Of a stretch of DNA of 64,000 nt, positions 25,971 to 34,474 are shown piece after piece. Every line of letters begins with the position of its first letter. Within the stretch, counting starts at the first letter, position 1. The notes beneath the pieces are model-generated. The model was not told the origin of the DNA, did no database searches, and saw only the letters and a program-made list of their open reading frames with translations. The DNA comes from Empedobacter brevis_A (GTDB taxonomy: Bacteria > Bacteroidota > Bacteroidia > Flavobacteriales > Weeksellaceae). Both the position numbers and the translations under genes were made by a program. Where the stretch lies: assembly GCF_965118635.1 (NCBI RefSeq), contig NZ_CBCPHV010000004.1, positions 267,655-331,654 of the forward strand. The letters are read 5' to 3'.

Positions 25971-26747
25971 TTATTTATTCAACAAGAAATTTAAAACTTC
26001 TGCTGTAAAATCTTTTGGGTTTTCTGCATGTAACCAATGTCCTGCATTTGCAATTTTCTTGATTTCTGCATTTGGAAAACGTTCTTTGATAATCATTTCA
26101 TCTTCTGGCATAATATAATTTGATTTTGCACCGCCTAAAAATAAAGTTGGTCCATCAAATTCTCCTTTCAACAATTCAGAACCAATCATTTCTTGATAAA
26201 ATTTATCTAAAACAGCTAAATTAAATCGGAAAGCATATTTTCCATTATCGGCATGATAAACGTTTTTCAATAAAAATTGTCGTACACCAATTTCAGGAAT
26301 ATATTGTTCTAATGTAGTTTCCACATCTTTTCGCGTTTCAACTTTGTCAAAATCTACAGATTTCAATGCTTTAAAAATTGCATTGTGATGAGGTTGATAT
26401 GCTTTTGGAGCCATATCAGCAACAATTAAATGATCTAATCTATTTTGATGAATCATCGCGAAATCAATTACAATTCTTCCACCAAGAGAATGACCTAAAA
26501 GATGTGCTTTTTCGATAGAATTAGCATCCATATAATTTACAATATCTTGTGTCATTGCAGCCAAAGAAGAATCTTCGTTATGAAAACTGCGTCCATGATT
26601 GCGCAAATCTATTAAATGTGTTGTAAAATATTCGCCAAAATGTTTTCCTAATGTGCTCCAGTTATCCAATTGACCAAACAATCCATGAAAAATCAATAAG
26701 TGCTTTTCTCCAGAACCAATAATTTTACTATGTAATATTTCTGTCAT
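25971..26747 (-). CDS. Alpha/beta-fold hydrolase (YbfF-like esterase)
   Basis: A 258-residue alpha/beta hydrolase. It has the oxyanion segment H-G-L-F-G-Q-L-D-N-W, the L-R-N-H-G-R-S loop, the nucleophile elbow G-H-S-L-G-G and a C-terminal G-H-W-L-H histidine, the pattern of YbfF/MenH-type esterases. The natural substrate is unknown. It is the last gene of a minus-strand unit after pdxJ (3-nt gap) and an MscS-type channel. Confidence 0.9.
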   Translation of the reverse strand: MTEILHSKIIGSGEKHLLIFHGLFGQLDNWSTLGKHFGEYFTTHLIDLRNHGRSFHNEDSSLAAMTQDIVNYMDANSIEKAHLLGHSLGGRIVIDFAMIHQNRLDHLIVADMAPKAYQPHHNAIFKALKSVDFDKVETRKDVETTLEQYIPEIGVRQFLLKNVYHADNGKYAFRFNLAVLDKFYQEMIGSELLKGEFDGPTLFLGGAKSNYIMPEDEMIIKERFPNAEIKKIANAGHWLHAENPKDFTAEVLNFLLNK

Positions 26748-26750
26748 TTT

Positions 26751-27476
26751 TTACAAATTTGCTAATTCAATTTTACGTAAATAAGCTTGTATTGTATTTT
26801 CTAAACCTAAATACAATGCTTCAGAAATTAATGCATGACCAATTGAAACTTCTGCAATTGTTGGAATTTCTCGAATGAAAAATTCAATATTATCTAGACT
26901 CAAATCATGCCCAGCATTTACAGCCAAACCATTTTCAATAGCTAATTTAGCAGTTACTTTGTATGGATCGATTGCTTGAAGATTTCCCAAACCATATTGT
27001 GTTGCAAATTCTTCTGTATACAATTCTATTCTATCGGCTCCCGTTTTAGCAGCAGCTTCTACTAAATCAGGATTTGGATCTAAAAAAATAGATGTTCTGA
27101 TTCCTGCATCTTTAAAAGTTTTAATCACATCCGTTAAATAATCTTGATGTTTTATTGTATCCCAACCAGCATTAGATGTTATTGCATCTTCAGCGTCAGG
27201 AACTAATGTAACTTGTTCTGGTTTCGATTTTAGAACCAATTCTATAAAACTATCAATTGGTTTTCCTTCGATATTAAATTCTGTTGTTACAACAGGTTTT
27301 AAATCATATACATCTTGATAACGAATATGACGTTCATCTGGACGAGGATGAATGGTAATTCCTTGTCCTCCAAATTCCTGAATTTTGATTGCCGCTTCTA
27401 CAAGATTTGGCGTATTTCCACCACGCGCATTACGAATAGTGGCAATTTTATTTATATTAACACTTAATTTAGTCAT
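26751..27476 (-). CDS. pdxJ: Pyridoxine 5'-phosphate synthase
   Basis: Condenses 1-deoxy-D-xylulose 5-phosphate with 3-amino-2-oxopropyl phosphate to make vitamin B6. The 241 residues match the family. Visible signatures are the N-terminal L-S-V-N-I-N-K-I-A-T-I-R-N-A-R, I-T-I-H-P-R-P-D-E-R-H-I, L-V-P-D and the C-terminal N-A-G-H-D-L and I-G-H-A-L motifs. It lies 9 nt after the MscS-type gene and 3 nt before the hydrolase, so the three share one transcript. Confidence 0.96.
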   Translation of the reverse strand: MTKLSVNINKIATIRNARGGNTPNLVEAAIKIQEFGGQGITIHPRPDERHIRYQDVYDLKPVVTTEFNIEGKPIDSFIELVLKSKPEQVTLVPDAEDAITSNAGWDTIKHQDYLTDVIKTFKDAGIRTSIFLDPNPDLVEAAAKTGADRIELYTEEFATQYGLGNLQAIDPYKVTAKLAIENGLAVNAGHDLSLDNIEFFIREIPTIAEVSIGHALISEALYLGLENTIQAYLRKIELANL

Positions 27477-27485
27477 GATTTTATA

Positions 27486-28745
27486 TTATAATTTTTTAAT
27501 ATCAGAAAGTGAAATACTTTGCATAATTTCTAAGTCAAATTTACGACAAGCTGTTAACAAATGATCGAAAATATCAGATTGAATTCGCTCAAATTCTAAA
27601 TTACTTGCTGAAGTTGTAAAACAACCAATTTCTAAAGGCATTCCAAGTGGAGAAACGGGTAATTGTTTTACAATGATTGGATCGTTTAATGAAACAGTTT
27701 TCAAGCTTTTCAAATAATGTTCAACATAAATTCTAAAAACACCAATATTTGTCAAGTTTTTACCATTAATATCAAGATCCGAATTTTGAATATTTTGATT
27801 ATAAATTGATATTTCTTGTCTTTTTTGCTGAATATATTGATGAATTAAGGTAATATCTTCGAAACGATTTAGCATTTCTTCATTGCAAAACTGAAATGAA
27901 TTAACATTAAATGAAACAGAACGTTTTATTTGGCGCGTTCCAGTTGCTAACATTGCCATATGATTTGTGACTTGCGATGTTACCAAATCTACAGTAGGAA
28001 CTGTTGCAATAGATTTATCAAATTTTTCAATCTTCACCAAGTTGATATTAATTTCTTTTACCGTTCCTTCTATATCTCCTTTGGAAACGGTAATCCAATC
28101 GCCAACTTTTACAATTTTTGAATAAGAAATTTGCAAACCAGAAACAAATCCGAAAATTGCATCACGAAAAATCAATAAAACAGCTGCTGTTAAAGCTCCG
28201 AGAACAGTAATAATCGTGTTTTTATCAACCGTAAACAAAATCATTATTCCAGAAATAATAGCAAAAAATGTAATAACAAACTTCAACATTTGCCCAAAAG
28301 TTCGCACACCAATAGTTGTATAACTATTCTCCTCGTTGTAAACATCAATAATCGTATTGATAACTCTGAAAATAAGTTGCGTAAAAACAATTAAGAAAAT
28401 AAGTTGCGTTATACGCTGAACAAGATGAAAAATACTGCCTTCACTTTCGAATAAAATAACATTCATGCTTAAGGCAAAGCTGATTGGAAGAAGATGAATC
28501 GAAGAAACAAATACTTTATTTTTATACAAAAATTTTAACCAATCATTTTCAGTAAAATTCCTTAATTTTTTCAGAAGTGGTAGAATAATTGCTCTTAGTA
28601 CAAAATCTAAAATAAAAAGAATAGCTATCCAAGCAATAATCTCTAGAAAAATAAAAAGATTTTCAGATATATCGATTTTGAAATTTTGGTCGAAAAAAAA
28701 TTTCACACCTTCAGAAAATTCTTTATAAAAAGATTTATCTTGCAT
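27486..28745 (-). CDS. MscS-type mechanosensitive ion channel
   Basis: A 419-residue membrane protein with about five N-terminal helices, the last being the pore-lining type rich in Gly/Ala (V-L-G-A-L-T-A-A-V-L-L-I-F-R-D). A beta domain follows with V-G-D-W-I-T-V-S-K-G-D-I-E-G-T-V-K-E-I, the MscS signature, then a larger cytoplasmic C-terminus. Such channels release osmolytes after hypo-osmotic shock. It is the first gene of the mscS-pdxJ-hydrolase operon. Confidence 0.9.
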   Translation of the reverse strand: MQDKSFYKEFSEGVKFFFDQNFKIDISENLFIFLEIIAWIAILFILDFVLRAIILPLLKKLRNFTENDWLKFLYKNKVFVSSIHLLPISFALSMNVILFESEGSIFHLVQRITQLIFLIVFTQLIFRVINTIIDVYNEENSYTTIGVRTFGQMLKFVITFFAIISGIMILFTVDKNTIITVLGALTAAVLLIFRDAIFGFVSGLQISYSKIVKVGDWITVSKGDIEGTVKEININLVKIEKFDKSIATVPTVDLVTSQVTNHMAMLATGTRQIKRSVSFNVNSFQFCNEEMLNRFEDITLIHQYIQQKRQEISIYNQNIQNSDLDINGKNLTNIGVFRIYVEHYLKSLKTVSLNDPIIVKQLPVSPLGMPLEIGCFTTSASNLEFERIQSDIFDHLLTACRKFDLEIMQSISLSDIKKL

Positions 28746-28790
28746 AAGCTGTTATTGAGTTTTAAATTAGATTTGATCGATTTATTAATG

Positions 28791-28798
28791 CAAAGTTA
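28791..28798 (-). promoter_or_regulatory. -7 box of the mscS-type/pdxJ operon
   Basis: On the minus strand TAACTTTG, matching TAnnTTTG, 45 nt before the start codon. A plus-strand TAGATTTG at 28768-28775 could serve the divergent DUF456 gene. Neither has a clear -33 element. Confidence 0.4.
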
Positions 28799-28820
28799 CA
28801 GTTTTTAAAATACTAAAATA

Positions 28821-29306
28821 ATGGATAACGATAGTATACTAAATCTTATAAGTGGAATTTTGTTGGTTGTAGGTTTGATAGGAACTGTCTTACCTATTTT
28901 ACCTGGAGCATCATTAGCATTGTTAGGATTATTGATTTTTAAATTCAGTGGAGATTGTAGTTATACTTGGGGAACATTAATTATTGCAGGACTTTTTGTA
29001 TTATTAGGCGCACTTCTTGATTATTTCCTTCCTGCTTATATGACCAAAAAATTAGGCGGAACAAAATACGGAATTTGGGGATCTGTTATCGGATTGATTA
29101 TCGGATTATTTTTTCCTCCAATTGGTTTTATAGTTGGCCCATTTATTGGGGCATTATTAGGAGAATTAATTTTTAGTTCTGCAGAACCAAAAGCAGGACT
29201 AAAATCAGCATTTGGATCATTCGTAGGATTTATTTTAACAACAGGTTACGATATTATATTAACATTAATATTTATCGGAATATTTGTTTATCAATTAATG
29301 AATTAA
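28821..29306 (+). CDS. DUF456 domain-containing membrane protein
   Basis: A 161-residue hydrophobic protein with about five helices and many Gly residues. It shows the DUF456 pattern, including L-P-I-L-P-G-A-S-L-A, the D-Y-F-L-P-A-Y-M-T-K-K-L-G-G-T-K-Y-G motif and F-P-P-I-G-F-I-V-G-P-F-I-G-A. Function is unknown. It is a single gene divergent from the mscS operon and upstream of rimP. Confidence 0.9.
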   Translation: MDNDSILNLISGILLVVGLIGTVLPILPGASLALLGLLIFKFSGDCSYTWGTLIIAGLFVLLGALLDYFLPAYMTKKLGGTKYGIWGSVIGLIIGLFFPPIGFIVGPFIGALLGELIFSSAEPKAGLKSAFGSFVGFILTTGYDIILTLIFIGIFVYQLMN

Positions 29307-29349
29307 TCAGATTAAATGATTGAAATTAGGTCATTAAAAAATATTTACC

Positions 29350-29357
29350 TATATTTG
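29350..29357 (+). promoter_or_regulatory. -7 box of the rimP-nusA operon
   Basis: TATATTTG matches TAnnTTTG, 59 nt before the rimP ATG, leaving room for a structured leader. Confidence 0.5.
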
Positions 29358-29377
29358 CAAAGAATTTAAAGAAGTAA

Positions 29378-29408
29378 ATGGAGGAGGGCTGGTTATAGCT
29401 CTCTTTTT
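29378..29408 (+). promoter_or_regulatory. rimP leader: mini-ORF overlapping a terminator-like hairpin
   Basis: A six-codon frame (M-E-E-G-W-L-stop, 29378-29398) overlaps a hairpin whose arms are GAGGGCT (29384-29390) and AGCTCTC (29397-29403), followed by TTTTT (29404-29408). The hairpin ends 8 nt before the rimP start. The layout resembles a transcription attenuator, but translation of the mini-ORF is unproven. Confidence 0.5.
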
Positions 29409-29416
29409 CGTTGTAT

Positions 29417-29878
29417 ATGGATTCAAGTAAAGTAAAACAGCTCATAGACGAAGCAATAGCGGAAAATCCGTCATTGTTTCTTATCGATTGGAAAATCACT
29501 CCAGATGATAAAATTATTATTCTAGCAGATGGAGACGAAGGTCTTTCAGTCGAAGAAATTGTAAGAATAAGCCGATATGTAGAAAACAATCTTGATAGAG
29601 AAGAGTGTGATTTTGCATTAGAGGTTTCTTCTCCTGGGGTAGGTAGTAACTTAACAATGCCACGTCAATTTGTGAAAAATATAGGTAGAACTTTAGAAGC
29701 TACACTAGAAGACAAAGTGATGGAAGGTGAAATTGTAGAAGCCGATGAAGAAGGTGTCACAATTTTTTGGGAAGCTCGCGAACCGAAACCTTTAGGAAAA
29801 GGAAAAATTACAGTAGAACACGAAGAAAAAATAAATTACGCTGACATTAAGAAAGCGATTATAAAAGTCACCTTTTAA
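29417..29878 (+). CDS. rimP: Ribosome maturation factor RimP
   Basis: Needed for 30S subunit maturation. The 153 residues have the two-domain RimP layout: an N-terminal alpha/beta domain with E-C-D-F-A-L-E-V-S-S-P-G-V and a C-terminal SH3-like domain ending K-K-A-I-I-K-V-T-F. The ATG at 29417 is preferred over an in-frame TTG two codons upstream. It heads the conserved rimP-nusA-infB operon, with nusA starting 15 nt after the stop. Its leader carries a hairpin described separately. Confidence 0.95.
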   Translation: MDSSKVKQLIDEAIAENPSLFLIDWKITPDDKIIILADGDEGLSVEEIVRISRYVENNLDREECDFALEVSSPGVGSNLTMPRQFVKNIGRTLEATLEDKVMEGEIVEADEEGVTIFWEAREPKPLGKGKITVEHEEKINYADIKKAIIKVTF

Positions 29879-29893
29879 AAAAATTAAAGTTTA

Positions 29894-31129
29894 ATGGACA
29901 ATCTTGCATTAATCGAGTCTTTTGGAGATTTTAAAGACGATAAAAATATCGACCGTATCACGCTTATGGCAATCTTAGAAGAAACACTAAAAAGTGTTTT
30001 GAAAAAGAAATATGGTACAGATGATAACTTTGATATTATTGTAAATCCTGATAAAGGAGACTTAGAGATTTGGCACAATCGTATTGTTGTAGAAGATGGA
30101 TTCTCAGAAGACGATGCAACAGATATCGAATTATCTGAAGCACGTAAAATAGAGCCAGATTTCGAAGTAGGTGAAGAAGTATCGGAAAAAATTCCGATCG
30201 AAGCATTAGGTCGTCGTGCTATTTTAACATTACGCCAAACATTGGTATCTAAAGTAATGGAGCATGATAACTCTAACTTATACGAGAAATTTAAAGGATT
30301 AATTGGAGAAGTTGTAACGGGAGAGATTCATTATGTACGTCACAAACAAGTGATTATCATAGATGACGAACAAAACGAAATGATTTTACCAAAAGAAAAT
30401 CAAATACCTTCAGATTTTTTCAGGAAAGGAGATACATTGCGTGCCGTAGTTGACGATGTAAAATTAAGAGGAGCAAAACCTCAAATTATTTTGTCAAGAA
30501 CATCACCAAAATTCTTAGAGAAATTATTTGAACAAGAAATTCCAGAAATTTTAGACGGATTAATTACAATTAAAAATGTAGTTCGTATTCCTGGAGATAA
30601 AGCAAAAGTTGCAGTAGAATCTTACGATGATCGTATCGATCCAGTAGGAGCTTGTGTCGGAATGAAAGGATCCCGTATCCATTCAATTGTACGTGAATTA
30701 CGTAATGAAAATATTGACGTAATTAACTACACAAACAACCAAAGTTTATTCATTCAACGTGCTTTAAGCCCAGCTAAAATTTCGAATATCGAAATTAATG
30801 AAGAAGAAAACAAAGCCTTAGTTTATGTAAATGCAGACGAAGTATCGAAAGCAATTGGTAAAGGAGGTTACAATGTTCGTTTAGCTTCAAAATTAGTTGG
30901 AATGGAAATTGATATTTTCAGAGAAGGAGCCCAAGATGAAGACGTAGAATTATCAGAATTCTCAGACGAAATCGATGGATGGGTAATCGAAGCATTTAGT
31001 GCTATCGGGCTAGATACAGCCAAGAGTATCTTAGAACAAGATGTTGATGATTTAATTAAACGTACGGATTTAGAAGAAGAGACAATCTTAGAAGTTATCC
31101 GTGTATTAAAAGAAGAGTTTGAAGATTAA
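29894..31129 (+). CDS. nusA: Transcription termination/antitermination factor NusA
   Basis: Binds RNA polymerase and nascent RNA to modulate pausing, termination and antitermination. The 411 residues comprise an N-terminal RNAP-binding domain, an S1 domain near residues 135-200, and two KH domains (G-A-C-V-G-M-K-G-S-R-I and A-I-G-K-G-G-Y-N-V-R-L-A), then a short helical tail. It lacks the two C-terminal acidic repeats of E. coli NusA, the common form outside proteobacteria. NusA could act on the hairpin in its own operon leader. Confidence 0.95.
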   Translation: MDNLALIESFGDFKDDKNIDRITLMAILEETLKSVLKKKYGTDDNFDIIVNPDKGDLEIWHNRIVVEDGFSEDDATDIELSEARKIEPDFEVGEEVSEKIPIEALGRRAILTLRQTLVSKVMEHDNSNLYEKFKGLIGEVVTGEIHYVRHKQVIIIDDEQNEMILPKENQIPSDFFRKGDTLRAVVDDVKLRGAKPQIILSRTSPKFLEKLFEQEIPEILDGLITIKNVVRIPGDKAKVAVESYDDRIDPVGACVGMKGSRIHSIVRELRNENIDVINYTNNQSLFIQRALSPAKISNIEINEEENKALVYVNADEVSKAIGKGGYNVRLASKLVGMEIDIFREGAQDEDVELSEFSDEIDGWVIEAFSAIGLDTAKSILEQDVDDLIKRTDLEEETILEVIRVLKEEFED

Positions 31130-31155
31130 TTCATACTCAAGTCATAAACAATTCA

Positions 31156-31163
31156 TACATTTG
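31156..31163 (+). promoter_or_regulatory. Internal -7 box upstream of infB
   Basis: TACATTTG matches TAnnTTTG, 29 nt before the infB ATG, within the nusA-infB gap. It suggests infB also has its own promoter. Confidence 0.45.
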
Positions 31164-31192
31164 CAAACATTAAAATAAGAGATTAGCTTCAT

Positions 31193-34100
31193 ATGTCGGA
31201 AACAATAAGATTAAGTAAAGTATTAAAAGAATTAAATATATCAATAGATAGAGCTGTTGATTTTTTAGAAGGAAAGGGTACAACAGTAGAAAAAAATCCG
31301 AACTCTAAAATCGATGTGCCAACTTACGATATTTTAGTTAATGAGTTCCGATCTGATGCTAAACAAAAGCAAGCTTCCGGTGAAGTAGTCATTAACAAAA
31401 TTTCAGATATTAAAGCCGCTGAGAAAAAAGAAGCAGAAGCAAAAGCTGCAACAGAAAAACCAGTCGAAAAGAAACCTGAAATCATTGAAACGACGAAAGT
31501 TGAACTAGAAGGACCAAAGACTGTTGGAAAAATAGACTTAGATGCTTTAAAACCTAAAGCCAAGGTAGAAAAACCTGCGGTAAAAACAGAGGTAAAAAAA
31601 GAAGAAATCAAGAAAGAGGAAGCACCAAAAGCTGAGCCTAAAACTGAATCAAAAGAGGAAACTAAAGGTCCGAAAGTGATAAAAGTGATTGATCTTGATA
31701 AAATAAATAATACGGGTAAACCTAAAAAGCAAGATTCTCCGGCTCCTAAAAAAGAGCAAGCAGAACCTAAAAAGGCGGAAGTTAAAAAGGCGGAAGTTAA
31801 AAAAGAGGTGAAGAAAGAAGAAGCTAAAAAGGCGGAAGAGGTTAAAAAGCCTGAAATAAAAACGGAAGCGAAGCCTGAAGTGAAGAAAGAAGAAATTGAA
31901 GAAGTAGCAGCAGTTGAACCTCAAAAAATTGAAACTGTTTATACAAAATTAGACGGTCCTAATTTTACAGGTGCAAAAATTGACTTATCAAAATTTGATA
32001 AGAAAAAGCCTGATGATAAAAAAGGAAATCAGAAAGGAGCCAATAATGCTGCTGACAAGAAAAAGCGTAAACGTATCCAGAAGAACGTTAAACCAGAAGA
32101 TGTAGCAAAAACTGGAGAAAACGGAGGAAACAACAACCGCCAAGGAGGAAACAATAACCACGGAGGTGGGAATAATAACAACCGTCAAGGAGGTGGTAAT
32201 AACCATGGTGGAGGAAATAACAACAACCGTCAAGGCGGAGGAAATCGTCAAGGTGGTGGAAATCGCCAAGGTGGTGGAAACTTTAGAGGAGGTAATAACA
32301 GAGGTCCAAGAGTTCCTCAGGTAGAACTTTCTGACGAAGATGTTAAAAAACAAATTAAAGATACTTTAGATAAACTTACAAATAAAGGTAAAGGATCTAA
32401 AGGAGCAAAACATAGAAGAGATAAACGTAAAGAACGTCGTGAATTTGCTGAGCAAGAGCAAGAAGCAATGGACATGGACAAAACTTTACAAGTAACAGAA
32501 TTTGTAACGGTTAACGAATTAGCTTCGTTAATGGATGTTTCTGTTACAGAAATTATTTCTGCGTGTATGTCATTGGGAATCATGGTTACCATGAACCAAC
32601 GTCTAGAAGCTGATACTATTCAATTAGTTGCAGATGATTTCGGATATGAAGCAGTATTTGCTAATGCTGAAGAAGAAATCTCAACTGAAGAAGAAGAAAT
32701 CGATAACGAAGAAGATTTAATAACTCGTGCGCCAATTGTAACTGTAATGGGACACGTTGACCACGGTAAAACATCTTTATTAGATTATATTCGTAAAGCA
32801 AATGTAATTGCAGGTGAATCAGGAGGTATTACACAACATATTGGTGCATACAATGTAACATTGCCAAGTGGTAAACGTGTAGCATTCTTAGATACTCCAG
32901 GTCACGAAGCCTTTACAGCGATGCGTGCTCGTGGTGCTCAAGTAACAGATATTGCAATTATTGTGATTGCTGCCGATGATCAAATCATGCCACAAACTCG
33001 TGAGGCAATCTCTCACGCACAAGCAGCAGGAGTTCCAATGATATTTGCAATTAATAAAGTTGATAAACCAGCAGCTAATCCAGAAAAAGTAAAAGAGCAA
33101 TTAGCTCAAATGAACTTATTAGTAGAGGATTGGGGTGGTACTTACCAATCTCAAGAAATCTCAGCTAAATCTGGTTTAGGAGTAGAAGATTTATTAGAAA
33201 AAGTATTATTAGAAGCTGAGGTATTAGATCTTAAAGCTAATCCAAAACGTAAAGCATCTGGTACAGTTGTAGAAGCTGCATTAGATAAAGGACGTGGATA
33301 TGTTTCAACAATTATTGTACAAACAGGTACATTACATATTGGAGATTATGTATTAGCAGGATCTCACCATGGTAAAGTACGTGCAATGTTAGATGAACGT
33401 GGTAACAACGTAAAAGTTGCAGGTCCATCAACACCAGTTACAATATTAGGTTTAGCAGGTGCACCAACAGCAGGTGATAAGTTTAAAGTATATGAAGACG
33501 AACGCGAGGCGAAACAAATTGCAACTCGTAGAGATCAATTACAACGTGAGCAAACAATTCGTACGCAAAAACATATTACACTTGATGAAATTGGACGTCG
33601 TATTGCTTTAGGAGACTTTAAAGAATTAAATATTATCTTGAAAGGGGATGTAGATGGTTCTGTAGAAGCATTAACAGATTCATTACAAAAACTTTCGACA
33701 GAAGAAATTATTGTTAATATCTTACACAAAGGTGTTGGGCAAATTACAGAATCTGATGTATTATTAGCATCTGCATCTGATGCAATCATTATCGGATTTA
33801 ATGTTCGTCCTGGAGGATCTGCTCGTGAAATTGCAGAAAAAGAAGAAGTTGAAATTAGAACTTATTCTATCATCTATGCTGCGATCGAGGAGATTAAAGA
33901 AGCGATGGAAGGAATGTTATCTCCAGAGTTGAAAGAACAAGTTACAGGTAATATCGAAGTTCGTGAAACATTCAAAGTAACGAAAGTAGGTACTATTGCA
34001 GGATGTATGGTATTGGATGGTAAAGTTTTCAGAAACTCAAAAATCCGTATAATCCGTGACGGAGTTGTTATACACGATGGTGAATTAGCTTCATTGAAAC

Positions 34101-34234
34101 GTTTCAAAGATGACGTGAAAGAAGTGAACAAAGGTTACGAATGTGGTCTTAACATTAAAAACTTTAACGATATTCAAGTAGGTGACATTATTGAAGCTTA
34201 CGAAACTGTAGAAGTTAAAAAGAAATTGAAATAA
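31193..34234 (+). CDS. infB: Translation initiation factor IF-2
   Basis: GTPase that brings initiator tRNA to the ribosome. The 1013 residues start with an IF2_N domain (about 1-55). A long charged Lys/Glu/Ala/Pro linker follows, then an Asn/Gly/Arg-rich tract (about residues 307-372) made of repeated N-N-R-Q-G-G-G and N-H-G-G-G units. A second IF2_N region precedes the G domain, with P-loop G-H-V-D-H-G-K-T at residues 520-527, D-T-P-G-H and N-K-V-D; C-terminal beta-barrel and tRNA-binding domains complete it. It ends the operon, before a strong terminator. Confidence 0.96.
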   Translation: MSETIRLSKVLKELNISIDRAVDFLEGKGTTVEKNPNSKIDVPTYDILVNEFRSDAKQKQASGEVVINKISDIKAAEKKEAEAKAATEKPVEKKPEIIETTKVELEGPKTVGKIDLDALKPKAKVEKPAVKTEVKKEEIKKEEAPKAEPKTESKEETKGPKVIKVIDLDKINNTGKPKKQDSPAPKKEQAEPKKAEVKKAEVKKEVKKEEAKKAEEVKKPEIKTEAKPEVKKEEIEEVAAVEPQKIETVYTKLDGPNFTGAKIDLSKFDKKKPDDKKGNQKGANNAADKKKRKRIQKNVKPEDVAKTGENGGNNNRQGGNNNHGGGNNNNRQGGGNNHGGGNNNNRQGGGNRQGGGNRQGGGNFRGGNNRGPRVPQVELSDEDVKKQIKDTLDKLTNKGKGSKGAKHRRDKRKERREFAEQEQEAMDMDKTLQVTEFVTVNELASLMDVSVTEIISACMSLGIMVTMNQRLEADTIQLVADDFGYEAVFANAEEEISTEEEEIDNEEDLITRAPIVTVMGHVDHGKTSLLDYIRKANVIAGESGGITQHIGAYNVTLPSGKRVAFLDTPGHEAFTAMRARGAQVTDIAIIVIAADDQIMPQTREAISHAQAAGVPMIFAINKVDKPAANPEKVKEQLAQMNLLVEDWGGTYQSQEISAKSGLGVEDLLEKVLLEAEVLDLKANPKRKASGTVVEAALDKGRGYVSTIIVQTGTLHIGDYVLAGSHHGKVRAMLDERGNNVKVAGPSTPVTILGLAGAPTAGDKFKVYEDEREAKQIATRRDQLQREQTIRTQKHITLDEIGRRIALGDFKELNIILKGDVDGSVEALTDSLQKLSTEEIIVNILHKGVGQITESDVLLASASDAIIIGFNVRPGGSAREIAEKEEVEIRTYSIIYAAIEEIKEAMEGMLSPELKEQVTGNIEVRETFKVTKVGTIAGCMVLDGKVFRNSKIRIIRDGVVIHDGELASLKRFKDDVKEVNKGYECGLNIKNFNDIQVGDIIEAYETVEVKKKLK

Positions 34235-34255
34235 TCAATTTTGAATAAATAATTT

Positions 34256-34288
34256 AAAAGGAGCTCATTTATGAGCTCCTTTTTTTAT
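34256..34288 (+). terminator. Terminator of the rimP-nusA-infB operon
   Basis: A 12-bp perfect stem (34256-34267 with 34272-34283), TTTA loop, then a T-run. Confidence 0.9.
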
Positions 34289-34414
34289 GAAATAAATTCT
34301 ATCAATTATTAAACTATAGTATTTTGGTAGAATTAAAATTTATTATTCAATTATTCTTCAGAATAATATTCGTTTTTAACACTTATTTAAAGTTTTCTTC
34401 TATTTTATTTAAAA

Positions 34415-34451
34415 TAAATTTGTTTTATATTCTATAAAGTCTATAAATTTG
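34415..34451 (+). promoter_or_regulatory. Promoter of the TonB-dependent receptor gene
   Basis: TAAATTTG at 34444-34451 is the likely -7 box, 23 nt before the ATG. TTG at 34420-34422, 21 bp upstream, can serve as -33; it belongs to a second TAAATTTG at 34415-34422. Confidence 0.55.
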
Positions 34452-34461
34452 ATAGACTTTA
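34435..34461. promoter_or_regulatory. Inverted-repeat operator candidate over the TonB receptor promoter
   Basis: Arms TAAAGTCTAT (34435-34444) and ATAGACTTTA (34452-34461) are perfectly complementary, 10 bp each, separated by 7 nt. The spacer is most of the -7 box, so a bound regulator would block RNA polymerase. It does not resemble a Fur box. Confidence 0.55.
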
Positions 34462-34474
34462 AAATTGATAAAAA

